Of a DNA stretch of 64,000 nt, positions 48,746 through 60,300 are shown piece by piece (positions within the stretch are counted from its first letter, which is position 1; every line of letters starts with the position of its first letter). Position numbers and translations under genes: made by a program. Where the stretch lies: positions 102,826,432 to 102,890,431 of the forward strand of contig CM022945.1 of the NCBI GenBank assembly GCA_012931725.1, given 5' to 3'. The DNA is from Litsea cubeba (lineage: Eukaryota > Streptophyta > Magnoliopsida > Laurales > Lauraceae). Under the pieces are notes generated by a model that was not told the origin of the DNA, did no database searches, and saw only the letters and a list, made by a program, of their open reading frames with translations.

Positions 48746-50092
48746 AAGTTATGCTCAAAGCAATCTAGAGCAGGAGCATAAATATGGAACCATCTCTCTC
48801 AAGTTATGCTCAAAGCAATCTAGACCAGGAGCATAATAAATATGGAACCATCTCTCTCAAGTTATGCTCAAAGCAATCTAGACCAGGAGCATAAATATGG
48901 AACCATCTCTGTTTTTTCTTTAATATTAAAATAAAAAGAGAAGACATAGTTTTCTTCATGATCTTTTGAATATCTCTAGAAATCAAATGATTCCCAGCTG
49001 AAATTTCTACGAATCTCAACTGGGAGAGAGGGAAAGAGAGGGAGGGACACAAGATTGCAGAGGGAGATTAGAGTGAGGGGGATAGATTAAAGGCACAGAG
49101 GGTGAGGGAGAGACAGAGAGGGAGGGCAGAGGGTCGAGCGAGAGAGGAGAAAGGGAGAGATTGCATTTGAAGTAGAACCTTTCTCTGTGAAAAACGATGG
49201 TCAAACGTTTCGATATTTCCATTCCCAAAGGCTACTATTCCGGAAAATTTTCCAAATGGGAACATTGACAGAAACTATCCAAACACATTCCAGATGCTTT
49301 TAATCCATAGAAACGAAAAAAACACATTTCCAAAAAAAAAAAGGGAGTGCTGAACCAAGTGTTAAAGGAGCACAAAAGAAACATGAACACAACTTTCTTA
49401 ACCATGTTGTTAGTCAACTTTTGTAAGTGGTAAAAAAATTAATTTTTTGTCTCTTTATTTTTTTAGCTTCCAACGTATACCCGGCTTATACAAGTTTTCC
49501 GGCCTCTGGTTTGTGGTGAAGACAGAGGTGCAGATTTTTGCCACTGCTTTTTATTGATCTCTAAACTCTGTCTAATAACCCATTGTTTCTTTGACATTAT
49601 CATGTTCTCTGTCCAGGTAAACAGCTGCATTTGCATTTGGGCTTGGAATGCATCTCGAAAGAGCGGTGGTTCCTGACAAATGTGCAATTCCTCCTGGGTT
49701 CTATCGTTGCTTGTCCTGCTTCAGCTACAGTGTATCCATCTTCTCTTGACTGTGAAAGTTACAGGGCTGGCTGCGGATTTTCTTGTTCTATTATTGTGAA
49801 GGATGAGGTGACCATCATATACACTAATGATGGTTTGTTGCGCGTGTCAGGGGGCTTTCCTTTCTGGTCTTATTTTGATCTAGCTGAGGTGGTCACCATA
49901 GGAACCATCTCTATGAGCATCAATTTCATGTTTGTGTTTATTTTAAGGGCCGTGACAGCTTTTACAGGGGCTCTTTGTGCTCGCTGTTGGTGCCAAACTT
50001 GGGAGGTATCCATGGCTGCTCCATTTGGAGCTCTTTTGTTGACAATTTTTTTTTTTTTTTGTTTTTTTTTTTTCATGCATGTGGTGTGTTGA
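43727..50092 (+). CDS. NAC transcription factor, copy B, probable membrane-tethered type
   Basis: The exons are 43727-43898, 44978-45252, 47281-47661, 47843-48193, 48295-48415, 49467-49508 and 49617-50092, predicting 605 residues. This uses a weak GTTTGT donor at 49509, the only one that keeps frame. Reading past it gives a TGA at 49517 and a 450-residue protein. The NAC domain fills residues 1 to about 170 with GYWKATGKD intact, but the subdomain A Glu is missing (DVVL). Exon 4 has an acidic stretch with LEVKDLSNPKGED, resembling the downstream region of NTL-type NACs. Exon 7 reads LLGSIVACPASATVYPS, then two hydrophobic stretches at the C-terminus (around SINFMFVFILRAVTAFTGAL and LLLTIFFFFCFFFF). 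That suits an anchor released on stress. It is the most complete member of the array. Confidence 0.75.
48706..48910 (+). repeat. (CT)n plus a 55-58 bp minisatellite in NAC B intron 5
   Basis: A CT run at 48706-48744 is followed by three near-identical units starting at 48747, 48802 and 48860 (AGTTATGCTCAAAGCAATCT). The surrounding AG-rich and CCTGTTTGGCA-containing sequence may be part of a larger MITE-like insertion in this intron (about 48500-49400). Confidence 0.85.
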
Positions 50093-51796
50093 TTGTATAT
50101 AAGATGCTTGATTGTACTGTAGGATAATAACATTATATGCAGCTCTGTAAAGCATTGAAGCTTATTATCTAATTTTCTGAAGGATGTGAGCTTAAAAATT
50201 TTCTCAGAGGTATGCCGCTGCACTGGCCGGATAATGGTAGTAAACATAGATTAGTTATGAAGTTTGTATTGGTTGTAGTCCGACTCTGCACAGCTCCTTC
50301 CTGCGTGCGCCAAACTTCAAAATCAGCCTGATCAGATAATCTTACCCATTGTTGTTCTTAAGCTTAAGGTTTTTAAAGGGTATGGTGTGAAAGTTGGTTG
50401 AGTGCCAATTCAAGGGGCTGTGAGTGTTTGGTTTACCTTGCTATCTGATTAAGAAATGCAGAGTCTGCATGGTTAGAATCAAGGCTATCTAGATCTAGTC
50501 TGGGACTATCTGCGTTGGAATTGGATAGTGCTATTGGGTCTGACCAGTGGGTCCTTGTTGGACCAATTTAGGATTGATTCTGGTACAAACTGGATTAGAA
50601 CTTCACCCTACAGCCCTCATTCCGCCTCGGTTTTGGTTTGTTCAAGTCCGTGGTTTGTTGAAATGTGTTTTAAGAAAAACATGCTCTTTGGCTTGAGTGG
50701 TGTTGGTACTAATTTTCACACATATGCTCAGGGATCGATTCACAGGTTTTTCTTATTCCTAACTCTTAAGCTGTCTTTGCCCAAATATGGCCACACAAAA
50801 AAAGGTGCGTAAAATGATTAATTGGATAGTAAATGTGAGATGGGATTACTGCTGGGGGCATGAGCATAGATGAGTCAATTGATTCCTTTCCCTAATTCAT
50901 GTTTGTAGGCAGGTACCTGGATCCTTCAAGGGCATGCTTTGTAATGAAAGGATTTATACTTTATTTTCTGTATGGTCAAAATCATAATACTCTATATTCA
51001 TAAATCAGTTTTGTTGTGTAAACGAGTCAGGTCGGCCATGATGTACCTTATCTGTTTCAGTGTACCCGTTTCAAGAAAATAAAAAAAGTAAGCTGTAAAA
51101 CCTTTAGCAGAATGGAAGCATATACAAATTACAATGAATGACATACAACATAATATGATACATTATACAGTTGACCTGAAGTATGGCCAGGACCCAGACA
51201 CTTTTTAGCACCGGGCCCAAAGATGATGGGTTCTGCTATCTGGATTTTTTATTTTTATTTTTTGAAGCTTTCATCATACCTTTCAAAAAAAAAAAAAAAT
51301 TGATCATTTTGGCTATAGATAATTGGAGGTTAGTTGAATCCCAAGAATAAATGGGTTGCTGATAAGTTAGCACATGGAGTAGAGGTGCTCTCAATATCAG
51401 TCCAACGAAAAAAAACTTTTGCCATATATTTTTGGCTTCTACTTTGTGCAAATTTATTGTTAGTACTTTGAGGTAGAGGTGCCTGCTAAGCGTTTGGAAT
51501 CATCCCATTTGTGTAACTAACAGGAGCATGTCTAAAATGATATTTGGAAATCTCTGAGTACACTAGGTTTGAATACATTAGGAAATCTCTAGGCATCTGC
51601 CTACATCCATGATCTCAAATGCTTTATCTTATTTGTACATGCACTTGATTAAGAGGACCTCTATTTTTTTTTTAGCATGTGATATATAATGAATGGTATT
51701 TGGATTTTACGTCATATTTCATTTGCACTATGGATGTTCTTCCTAACTTCCACAAAAAGAAAAGAAAAAAGAGAACGGAAGAATATGGCTACCTAA
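50093..51796. other. NAC B 3' region and spacer
   Basis: The first part is probably the 3'UTR of copy B. No further open frame, RNA gene or repeat was recognised apart from poly-T/A tracts (for example 51284-51299). No matching sequence from the other units was seen. Confidence 0.45.
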
Positions 51797-52975
51797 GGGC
51801 CTGTTTCTTTTCTAGAATTCCTGGAATTCATGTCTGGTGGCTGTCTGGGATTTGCAAATGCTGGAATTCTGAAATGCTACTGAATTCTGTCATTTCTGAA
51901 TTCCCTGTTTTTTTTATGTCTGAATTCCTGTCTGAGAATTCATGAGTTCCTGGATTTTCTGAATTATCTGTTTCATAACTATAGGATTTCTGACTGGAAT
52001 TTTACTCCTGTATGTACTGTTTATATACCAATTTCACAATTCAAGTAGCAAGAAATTAAAAATTAAACAATTAAAAACACATCCATGCAAAAACTAATTA
52101 CATGTCCATGAGCCAAACAAAATAAAATCACATAATTAGATAAGAACAAACAAAATTGGCATTTTTTATGAACTAATGGGGTCAGGTATTTAATCCACTA
52201 ATAATATATTGTATCCATGATTAAAATAAATCCAAAACAATGGTCCCGGCCATCACCCCCCTCTCTACTAATGCACCACGTGGCATCTCCATTCAACTTC
52301 CTACTTTTCCTCTCTTATTCCCATGCACCCTCAAACCACCATACACTCACTCATCTCTTTCCTCTCTTCTTTTCATTACAGAACAAGGTTCTGTAACGAA
52401 CGGATGCTTCTCGCCTGGGTTAGGAAAATAGAGAAATCGTGGGCCCCACTGATCAAGGGCCCACGATCAACCCTCATCATCCAGGTCGCTCAAGGCCCCA
52501 CAACAGATCCTAAGGTCCTAATTTGGCATCAAGTGATCCTACTGGGCCCACAACCTGATGTTCATATAAGAAAACCCCTTTGTGAATGACACCCAGTACC
52601 GTGAAATCTTAAGATGTGGGGTCAGATGGGACCCAATCCCCATGGGTCCACCACCATCAGGTTCGCCCCTGGGTCTACTATCAAATGTGGGGTCCGGATT
52701 TCCAAAGGTGGCCCACAGTCCAAGTCGCCCCACTATATCCTTCATGACCGTTGAGTACAGGAGAGAGGTCAGCCGGAATTCCTGCAACTATGGGTTTTTG
52801 GAAAACCAGATGGAGAGGTGGGATTTGAAAATGCTTGTTTTTTGGCATTTGTAAATACTGGAATTTCGGAATGCTATAAATTCTTGCCAAGAAACACTGA
52901 ATTCCTGACAGGAATTCCGGAATTCCCAGACAACCGGAATTCCTGTCAGGAATTCTAGAAAAAAAAAACAGGGCC
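51797..52975. mobile_element. Inverted-repeat DNA element, about 1.18 kb
   Basis: The left end GGGCCTGTTTCTTTTCTAGA faces a right end reading GGCCCTGTTTTTTTTTTCTA on the other strand. Both continue into AATTCCTG...GGAATTC-rich subterminal repeats. No transposase is encoded. Flanking bases do not show an unambiguous target duplication. The GGGCCTGTTT end resembles PIF/Harbinger or hAT MITE ends. Confidence 0.7.
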
Positions 52976-53886
52976 AGAGTATATATGATAAGCACCATAT
53001 GATTGAAAAGTTTCATTGAAAGAGCTACTATACTCATTAGTTTGAAAGTTACTAATAAAGGTTCTCACATGTGAGAGAAGAAAAGATTCAAAGTATTCCA
53101 CTGTTATTATGTGCTGAATTGAGTACTGGGTATGCTCCCAAGTTCATATTTTTGCTGGATTATATATTAACTGAGTTTCCAATGTTAATGTGAGATGTTA
53201 TACAGTTACCAAAAAATAGCCTACATTTGGTTCAACATAGCTGTCCATCACACATCATTTAACAACATGTATGTGTTTGGATGGATCAACAGTGGTAGTG
53301 AGTTTTGGATGCTGATGGGTCTAGGTCATACTTGCATTAGGATTTCCATGATAAAAGAACTTGCTTTATATGCGGAAAAAACTGTGGGTGCTTTGGCAAA
53401 TTTTGATCTATTGTCAAAGGTGTTTTTGGATATTTCAACAAAACCAAGGGAGCTTCTTACAATCACCAACTTCTTATTTATTTTTCTGCCGCAACGTTAA
53501 GTAACCGAGAATGCTTTTGATTTTGGATCGTCCATTTTGTTGATCCTAGAAGATGGATGGCTATGATCAATCAAAGCGATATTTAATATTGATATGCAAC
53601 CCATGGTGGGCCCAACTTTCTAATTCTCTTCTAATAGTTGATCATCACCGTCCATCTTGATGGCCACTGATTTGATCATTGAACTTTTCAATCGAGTTTA
53701 ATCTTGTCCAAAAGAATCATATGATCCCAATCACTCTTGCAATGCATGGATCAGATGTGGGACCCACACTAATTGAGCGGTTCAGATTAAGAAAAGGTGA
53801 TCATCATAAAGTGGGCCCCACACTCCCAGCTGAACGGCTCGAGCACAATACAAAGCCCACGGCCTTGGTTTGAAGCCTCTACACTC

Positions 53887-54245
53887 TTCCGGAATGTTCG
53901 GATTTCTTATGATATTTTACTTACACATCCCACTGCCTTTTTCCGGTCCTACGTGGCAGGCTTCGCCAATCAACACGATCGGTCTTCTGCATAATCTCAA
54001 CCGTTTGATTTCAATTTCTACCCATCATTGACCATCACGACCACGATACACAGTACAGATCTTACCACGTGCTCTCACTGCATTCAACGGACGGTGGATT
54101 TCGCAGCCATTTAGCGATGACGTCACTCTAACTTTCATTTAACGGTTTAGATTCAGGATAACGGAAGGGTGGCCCACTTAAGCTTGACTTGACCGAGAAT
54201 AGTTGAGCTGCGCTCGGGCTACATCACTATAAATAATACCGAGAA
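53887..54245 (+). promoter_or_regulatory. NAC C promoter: heat-shock element, bZIP box, TATA
   Basis: The perfect heat-shock element is at 53887-53899, TGACGTCA at 54118-54125 and TATAAATA at 54238-54245. The non-coding exon ends at 54362 before GTAAGT. The probable second leader exon starts at 57078. Confidence 0.75.
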
Positions 54246-55214
54246 TTCCGTGTTCGTTCTTCGGACCCGCTCATTTCTTCCTTCGTCTTGCTTTCTCTTT
54301 TTGTTGTTGCGTTTTGGCTTCTCACTCGCTATCACTCGCTTTCTGAAGCGATCTGTTTAGAGGTAAGTGTTCTTGAGACCCTAATTTCTGAAATCTAGGG
54401 TATGTGATTAGAATGTTATCATTTTCTGATGTAGATTTGATCTGTTTTTGGTGGAAAGATTGAATCTTTTCTGTTGATAGCTATGAAATTCGTTGAAGAT
54501 TTGTGTTCTTGGGTTTCTAGGGTTCATATTGGGTTTGATAGTTGAGATTTTGATGATCTGATGCTGCTTTTGTGTTTCTGTTGGTTTTTGTTGTTGTTGT
54601 TTTTATATCATTATGTATGAAAGTCTGGATTTTTAATAATTGCTTGTGTTTTTTATGCGTTTCTGGGTTCGGATTCTGTTTTTTTGGGTAGGTTTTCGAT
54701 GGGAAGTTGTTTGTTTGCTATGGTTTTATTAGGGTTTATTGGAGCTGACGTTTGAGCTCTGAGGACTCTGGTTTTTTCCTTTTAAAAAAAATAAAAATAA
54801 ATTTTCTCTTGTTATTTAGATTCTCTATCATTTATTGTGATCTGCGTTTGATTAGGAGTGTGATCACATGTTTGATGTGGTGATTGTGTGAGACATATAT
54901 ATAATATGTTGGGGCCGAATTTAGGCAGCTTTAATCATGGTGATCTGGTTGGGCCTGCTTGGATAAAGTATCACCGCAGTTTATCTTTTTGTGGAAATCC
55001 CTATCCTAATGAGGAAAAATGTTCTCCTATGAGGAATGGTATATTCAGTCCAGCTCCGTGGGGCCCACATTTGATCATCACAGGCTATTACAGAATCTTA
55101 TCCCCCAAGATCTGGCACGGGGCCTGACTGCAAAGAAATCTATGGTTAAAACACTAATAAAATTTATGAATATTAAATCAAGGGCTAGGATGATCAGGCA
55201 AGGCTGATGTTTTA

Positions 55215-55725
55215 TGGGGAAATTTCAAATAAGACCTTGAATTTTTGCCTTATTTCAAAAAAGGAAATAAGCTTCAAAAGTTTTCGAATTAGGGCCTAAG
55301 TTTCCAATATGTTTTCAATTAAGGACAACCAATTATTGGAAGGTATTTCCCAGCGACATTTTCCCTCATTTTTTTTTAAATACCCAAATTATCCTTCATT
55401 TAAAGCCATGGAAACAATTGCATGCTGCCGATCACTGTGGGCGGGGACACCTCACACCAGTTGCCATCGATCACAGTGAGGATGGTAGTGAAGAAAAGGA
55501 TGACGAGATGGGGGAAGTGATGGCGCATTTGTTTCAAAGAAGAGTAATTTGGGCATTTTAAAAAATTGAGGAAGAAAGTCTCTGAAAAAATACCAAATAC
55601 CTTTAAGTTCCTTAATTGAAAACTTACCGGAAAACTTAGGCCCTGATTTGAAAAGTTTTGAAACTTATATCTTTGTTTGAAATAAGTAAAAAACTTAAGG
55701 CGTTATTTGAACATTTTTCCATTTT
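55215..55725. repeat. Foldback element, copy C
   Basis: The same inverted-repeat element as in copies A and B, with a longer central spacer. Its presence in all three copies dates it before the array. Confidence 0.7.
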
Positions 55726-56307
55726 TTTTTTATACCCTTACTCATATGGAGACCTGTCCATGTATCCCACCCCCATTGTTAAGTACGAGCATCTTAGTGG
55801 GCCCCACCAGCTGGACTTTATATGATAAGTATGCAGTCTGCCTGTAGGAATATATTTCACGTCCTATGATTAATTGCAGTTACTTAAATGATAAGAAAAA
55901 ATGTGGTTAGAAATGCCAACTATTTGATGATCAGGATTTTTTTTTACTCTAATAATTTTGGGCTATAGAGGTTTCACATACAGATCGATGGATACTGAAG
56001 CGTTGGTTGTCTAGATTTGGGTCTTGAGGATCTTATATCATGGTTAGTCTAAAGGCATATATTCCTTAACAAGCATATGGGAAATTATCATATGCTGACT
56101 TCCACATGAGAGATACCGCGAGCTCGTGTTGAGTTGAGCATGTGCGGGCCATCTTTGCGTGATCCAAACCATTCACATCAGATTACTCCTAGTGAATCGG
56201 TAGTGGTCTTGATTTCTTTACATTTGACTTGTTATATGCCATTGGTTTTTAAATGTATATAGGCCGTTCATGGTCAAAGCTTTGTTCCTCCTATGAATAG
56301 GGTCAGC

Positions 56308-56428
56308 CAGCGGCGGTGGAGATTCAAGAAATTCCTTAAATAATACCTTAAGAATTATATTTTATTATTTAATCTCTTAACTTGACCATTGCCCGCACCA
56401 CCCAAATGAAAATTGTGGGTCCGCCATT
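56308..56428. mobile_element. hAT-type MITE, 121 bp, private to copy C
   Basis: GGGTCAGC occurs at 56300-56307 and 56429-56436. The ends are CAGCGGCGG and, on the other strand, AATGGCGGACCC, the CA-GGCGG type common in hAT MITEs. The unoccupied site is in copy A at 21361-21368 (GGGTCAGC once). Confidence 0.75.
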
Positions 56429-57358
56429 GGGTCAGCTATGAAAGTATACAAACTGGTATTTAATTTAATATTTAATTCCATTTTTTCATTATTTGAAGAA
56501 TCTGATGGTGTACATTGCTCCAATCAAAGTGAAACTTGCCGTGCTTGCTTAGCTTGGGGTGGGTTGTGGTATGAATGGCTTGAATCAATCAAAAGTGGGC
56601 CCCAAATGAGTGATGTGCAAGTTGTGTACTCCCATGCACGGACATAACCTATGTGATCTCTTCTCTAAGTATGTATGTATCAAATATGTTCCAGCAATGA
56701 CTGTGATCTGAGTTCTGATGCTATTGTGCTTAGGAATGGTTTACCTCCATTTCTTATTATTTGACTTGATTTTTCATTTTTGAAAGATAATTGAATTTTT
56801 GTTTGTCCGTCCTTTATTTTTTCCCATCTTTTGAAATTTGATTATGATTTTTCATTTTTGGATGATAATTGAATTTTTTGTTCATATGTCCTTTTTTGTT
56901 CATTTCTTTGAAATTTGGTTGTGCTTTTTTCATTTTGGAAGATAATTGAATATTTGTTTGTATTTCCTTTTTTTCTCCCATTTTTTGAAATTTTGTTATG
57001 ATTTCTCTAAGGCTTCCTTTATTTCCTCCTTTTATTCCTTTTAATTTGTCTTTAGGCTAGTTATCTTCTGAATGCAGGGTCTCTCCAGCGTACAGATGTC
57101 TTTATATCTTGGCAACGAATATTTGTATATTGTTCGTTGCGGCTTTTGTTTCCTGTATCGTGATCGGCTGTGGTGTTCTAACCTATTTCGGCATTGGACT
57201 TGATAGTTCTTGACTGTATCTGGAGTATTTGTGAGAAATAAAATTTTCAGGACTGGACGCTGGATTAATATTGGACAAAAAAAGATTAATATTAGAGGGT
57301 TTTGGGCTTTTCTGGCATTTAAAGAAGACAGATATTAATATTCGATTAGTGCTTGGGA

Positions 57359-60300
57359 ATGGCAAACTTGTCAAAATTGTCTCTCCCGCTGGGATATCGT
57401 TTTCTTCCAGATGATAATGAGTTGGTTATGTACTACCTGAAAAGAAAGGTCGCGGGGAGGAAGTTTAAACTTGAAGGAGATATTCCTGACATTGCGTTGA
57501 AAAATTATTCACCTTTGGAGATTCGAGGTATCTCTTTTTATCTCTAATATGGTTTTGCTGTTTACCTTTCTGTTTTATGACTAGAGTTTTTTTCTCCTGG
57601 TTGACTTTAAAATTTTGTATACTGTTTTGCAACTACGAGTTGTAGCTTCCCAGGATTCACATAGTTATGAGGATTTCATGGTATTTTAAAAAGTAAAGAG
57701 CAGTGGTGTCTAGTGTGATTTTTCTCTCACTGGGCCACCTGTTGTGAATCCAGTGCCTTCTACGAAAACCCTCCTCATCAAAACCTTCCTCGTGAACTGG
57801 CACGCACCTAGATTTCAACCAGTCCATAGTGATATGACGTCCATTGGTGGTGTAGTACTCTGCTGGCCATGGTTCAATACATTGGTGAGAATCGCCTGGA
57901 GCACAGTGCTGTTCAGATAGGGATGAAAACATCTTGTGCTTGGGTCAGATCCATCCTGGACGTGTTATCTGAACCCAAACCTGAATTATTAATAGGATCA
58001 GGGTTAATATTACAAGGTCTGTACTCATACCCAAATTTATGTTATACCTGCACCTGTACCCGAATGAAGGCCCAGACCTGTCCGGCATTGAGCCAAAATA
58101 GTTTATGCATGTATAGAATAGTTAATATCTTAATATACATTTATATATTATGTGATTGTGGTATTGGGTTGGATATCGGATCCTTGGGCATTAAATCTGT
58201 GGACCTGAGCCCAAACTAGAACTTAGAATGGGCTATGACTGGAACTAAATCAGAAATAGGTTACTAAATTAGAAATAGGTCTAAGTGTTGAACCCGTACC
58301 AATTTATTATGTTTTTGTCCTTTGGATATTTGACTACTTGAGTATTACCTATCACCTATCTAGTGAAGAGGCTTAGATCGAATATTTTCCTGCAGTGAAG
58401 GCGGGCCACAATTTTTTTTTAAAGATTAAAAAGGGCTCATGTGATCCTTTTTGATGCTTGTGCCCGTGATCCATTTTATTTTCATTTTTATTATCTAAGT
58501 GGGTTTGATTTTGATTCAATGATTACCTTAATGAGAAGCTAGCTCCACACTGCATATTTTATCATCACTGACTTCTGCATTTGTTGCAGTTCATGCTTAT
58601 CACATGCTATTTTTTTGGCTGCAGAAATGTCTTACCCGAAGACCAAATACCCAGAGAGGTTTTTCTTTTCTTCTCTAGATAGTAGATATTCAAAAGGGCA
58701 GCGTAAAAGTCGCTCTGGTAAAGGTGGATTTTGGAAACCCACTGGAAAAGATATACCCATTCCTAATAAATCTCATACGGTGGGGTGGAGGAGGACTCGG
58801 ACATTCTATCTAGGCAAGGCACCAGGAACTATAACTGATTGGCACATGCATGAATATGGGCTTGAAGGCGAGGTATAGTATGTCACTCAGAGGTGATTGA
58901 GAACAATAACATGAATCTTCATTTTAGACTATTTTTCAGATACCATGTTACATGTATACAGTTATGGTACCAAGTATTACAAAATTATAAAAATAGCGAG
59001 TTCCTTTAAATTCCAATTTCTTAGGATGGCGAACCCATTCTTGTTTACAACTTATAACTATAATAATGTTAAAATATAACCTTACCAATATTTGCAAACT
59101 TGGGATATTTGGGCTTGTTTGATATTCGAAGTGGAATTCTAAATTGCTTAATGACCCTAGGAGTATCTTTTCCAGAGAGGTTTTTCTTTTGTTCTCTAGG
59201 TAGTAGATATTCAAAAGGGCAGAAGAAAAATCGCTCTGGTAAAGGTGAATTTTGGAAACCCACTGGAAAAGATAAACCCATTTCTAATAAATCTCGTAAG
59301 GTAGGGTGGAGGAGGACTCGGACATTCTACAGAGGCAAGGCACCTGGAACTATAACTGATTGGCGCATCCATGAATTTGTGCTTGAAGACAAGGTATAGT
59401 ATGTCACTCAGAGGTGATTGAGAACAATAACACAATAACATGAATCTTCATTTTAGACTATTTTTCACATACCATGTTACATGTATACATTTATAGTACC
59501 AAGTATTACAAAATTAAAAATAATAGCGGGTTCCTTTAAATCCCAATTTCTTAGGATGGTGAAGTCATTCTTGTTTACAGCCCATAAGTATTATAATGTT
59601 AAAATATAACCTTACCAGTATTTGCAAACTTGGGATATTTGGGCTTGCTTGATATTTGATGCGGAATTCTAAATTGCTTAATGATCCTAGGAGATCTTAA
59701 TTATAGATTTATAGACCATGCCTGACATGGGGTCGCGGTTCGAGCGCTCAGAGGAGCAGGCAAGTTGGGTCCCACAGGTGACAGTGTGCGTGGCAGAATG
59801 CCGGCGCGACATACAATCGGCAACGATTTGCCTCTCCACCCCCACACGCGTGGTCACACCACGCAATGTCCTTTTATTGCTAACCATGCGCCGAGGACTC
59901 GGGCACAGGCGGCCAATCTCCTCGAGCCCGTACTGCAAGCATGAGGTTGTGGGTTCTTGTCACGTTACCTAAAAAAGGTCGAGCAAGAATAAGGTTGAGA
60001 TGAGTAAACATCCTCTTTTTTCTTATCTCCAAGTCCCAATAAACAAACTCCTTTCATTGGAAAGAGCAAAAGGAGGAATGAGCTGGTTGGAATGGGAACT
60101 GTTGCATGACGATAGAGCACTGAAATGCAAATACCTCTCCTTGTTTATTTTTTATTTTTTATCATTAGAAAAAAGATATCACAAAAGGGTATATCTGTTA
60201 AGCTTCCATTTTAATGATAGTTACATTTAAAAAAAAATGGTTTTCTTATAATTTTTGCAGGGTCTTCTCTCCCTCTCCTGCTTGTCCCATTCACATGTTC

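Larger units (their letters stand above)
35489..50092 (+). repeat. Duplicated block carrying NAC copy B
   Basis: The block is colinear with the copy A block from the phrase CAGTCCTAATGGCATGGGCG (35491) through exon 4. It extends past the point where copy A is truncated, so it keeps the original 3' end of the gene. Private insertions are the 3.4-kb hAT and a MITE within the LINE. Confidence 0.85.

Noticed and set aside
59176..59393. Exon 2 prime as an extra exon used together with exon 2
   Set aside because: Joining it after exon 2 shifts the frame and gives a TAG in the eighth codon; only substitution for exon 2 keeps frame.
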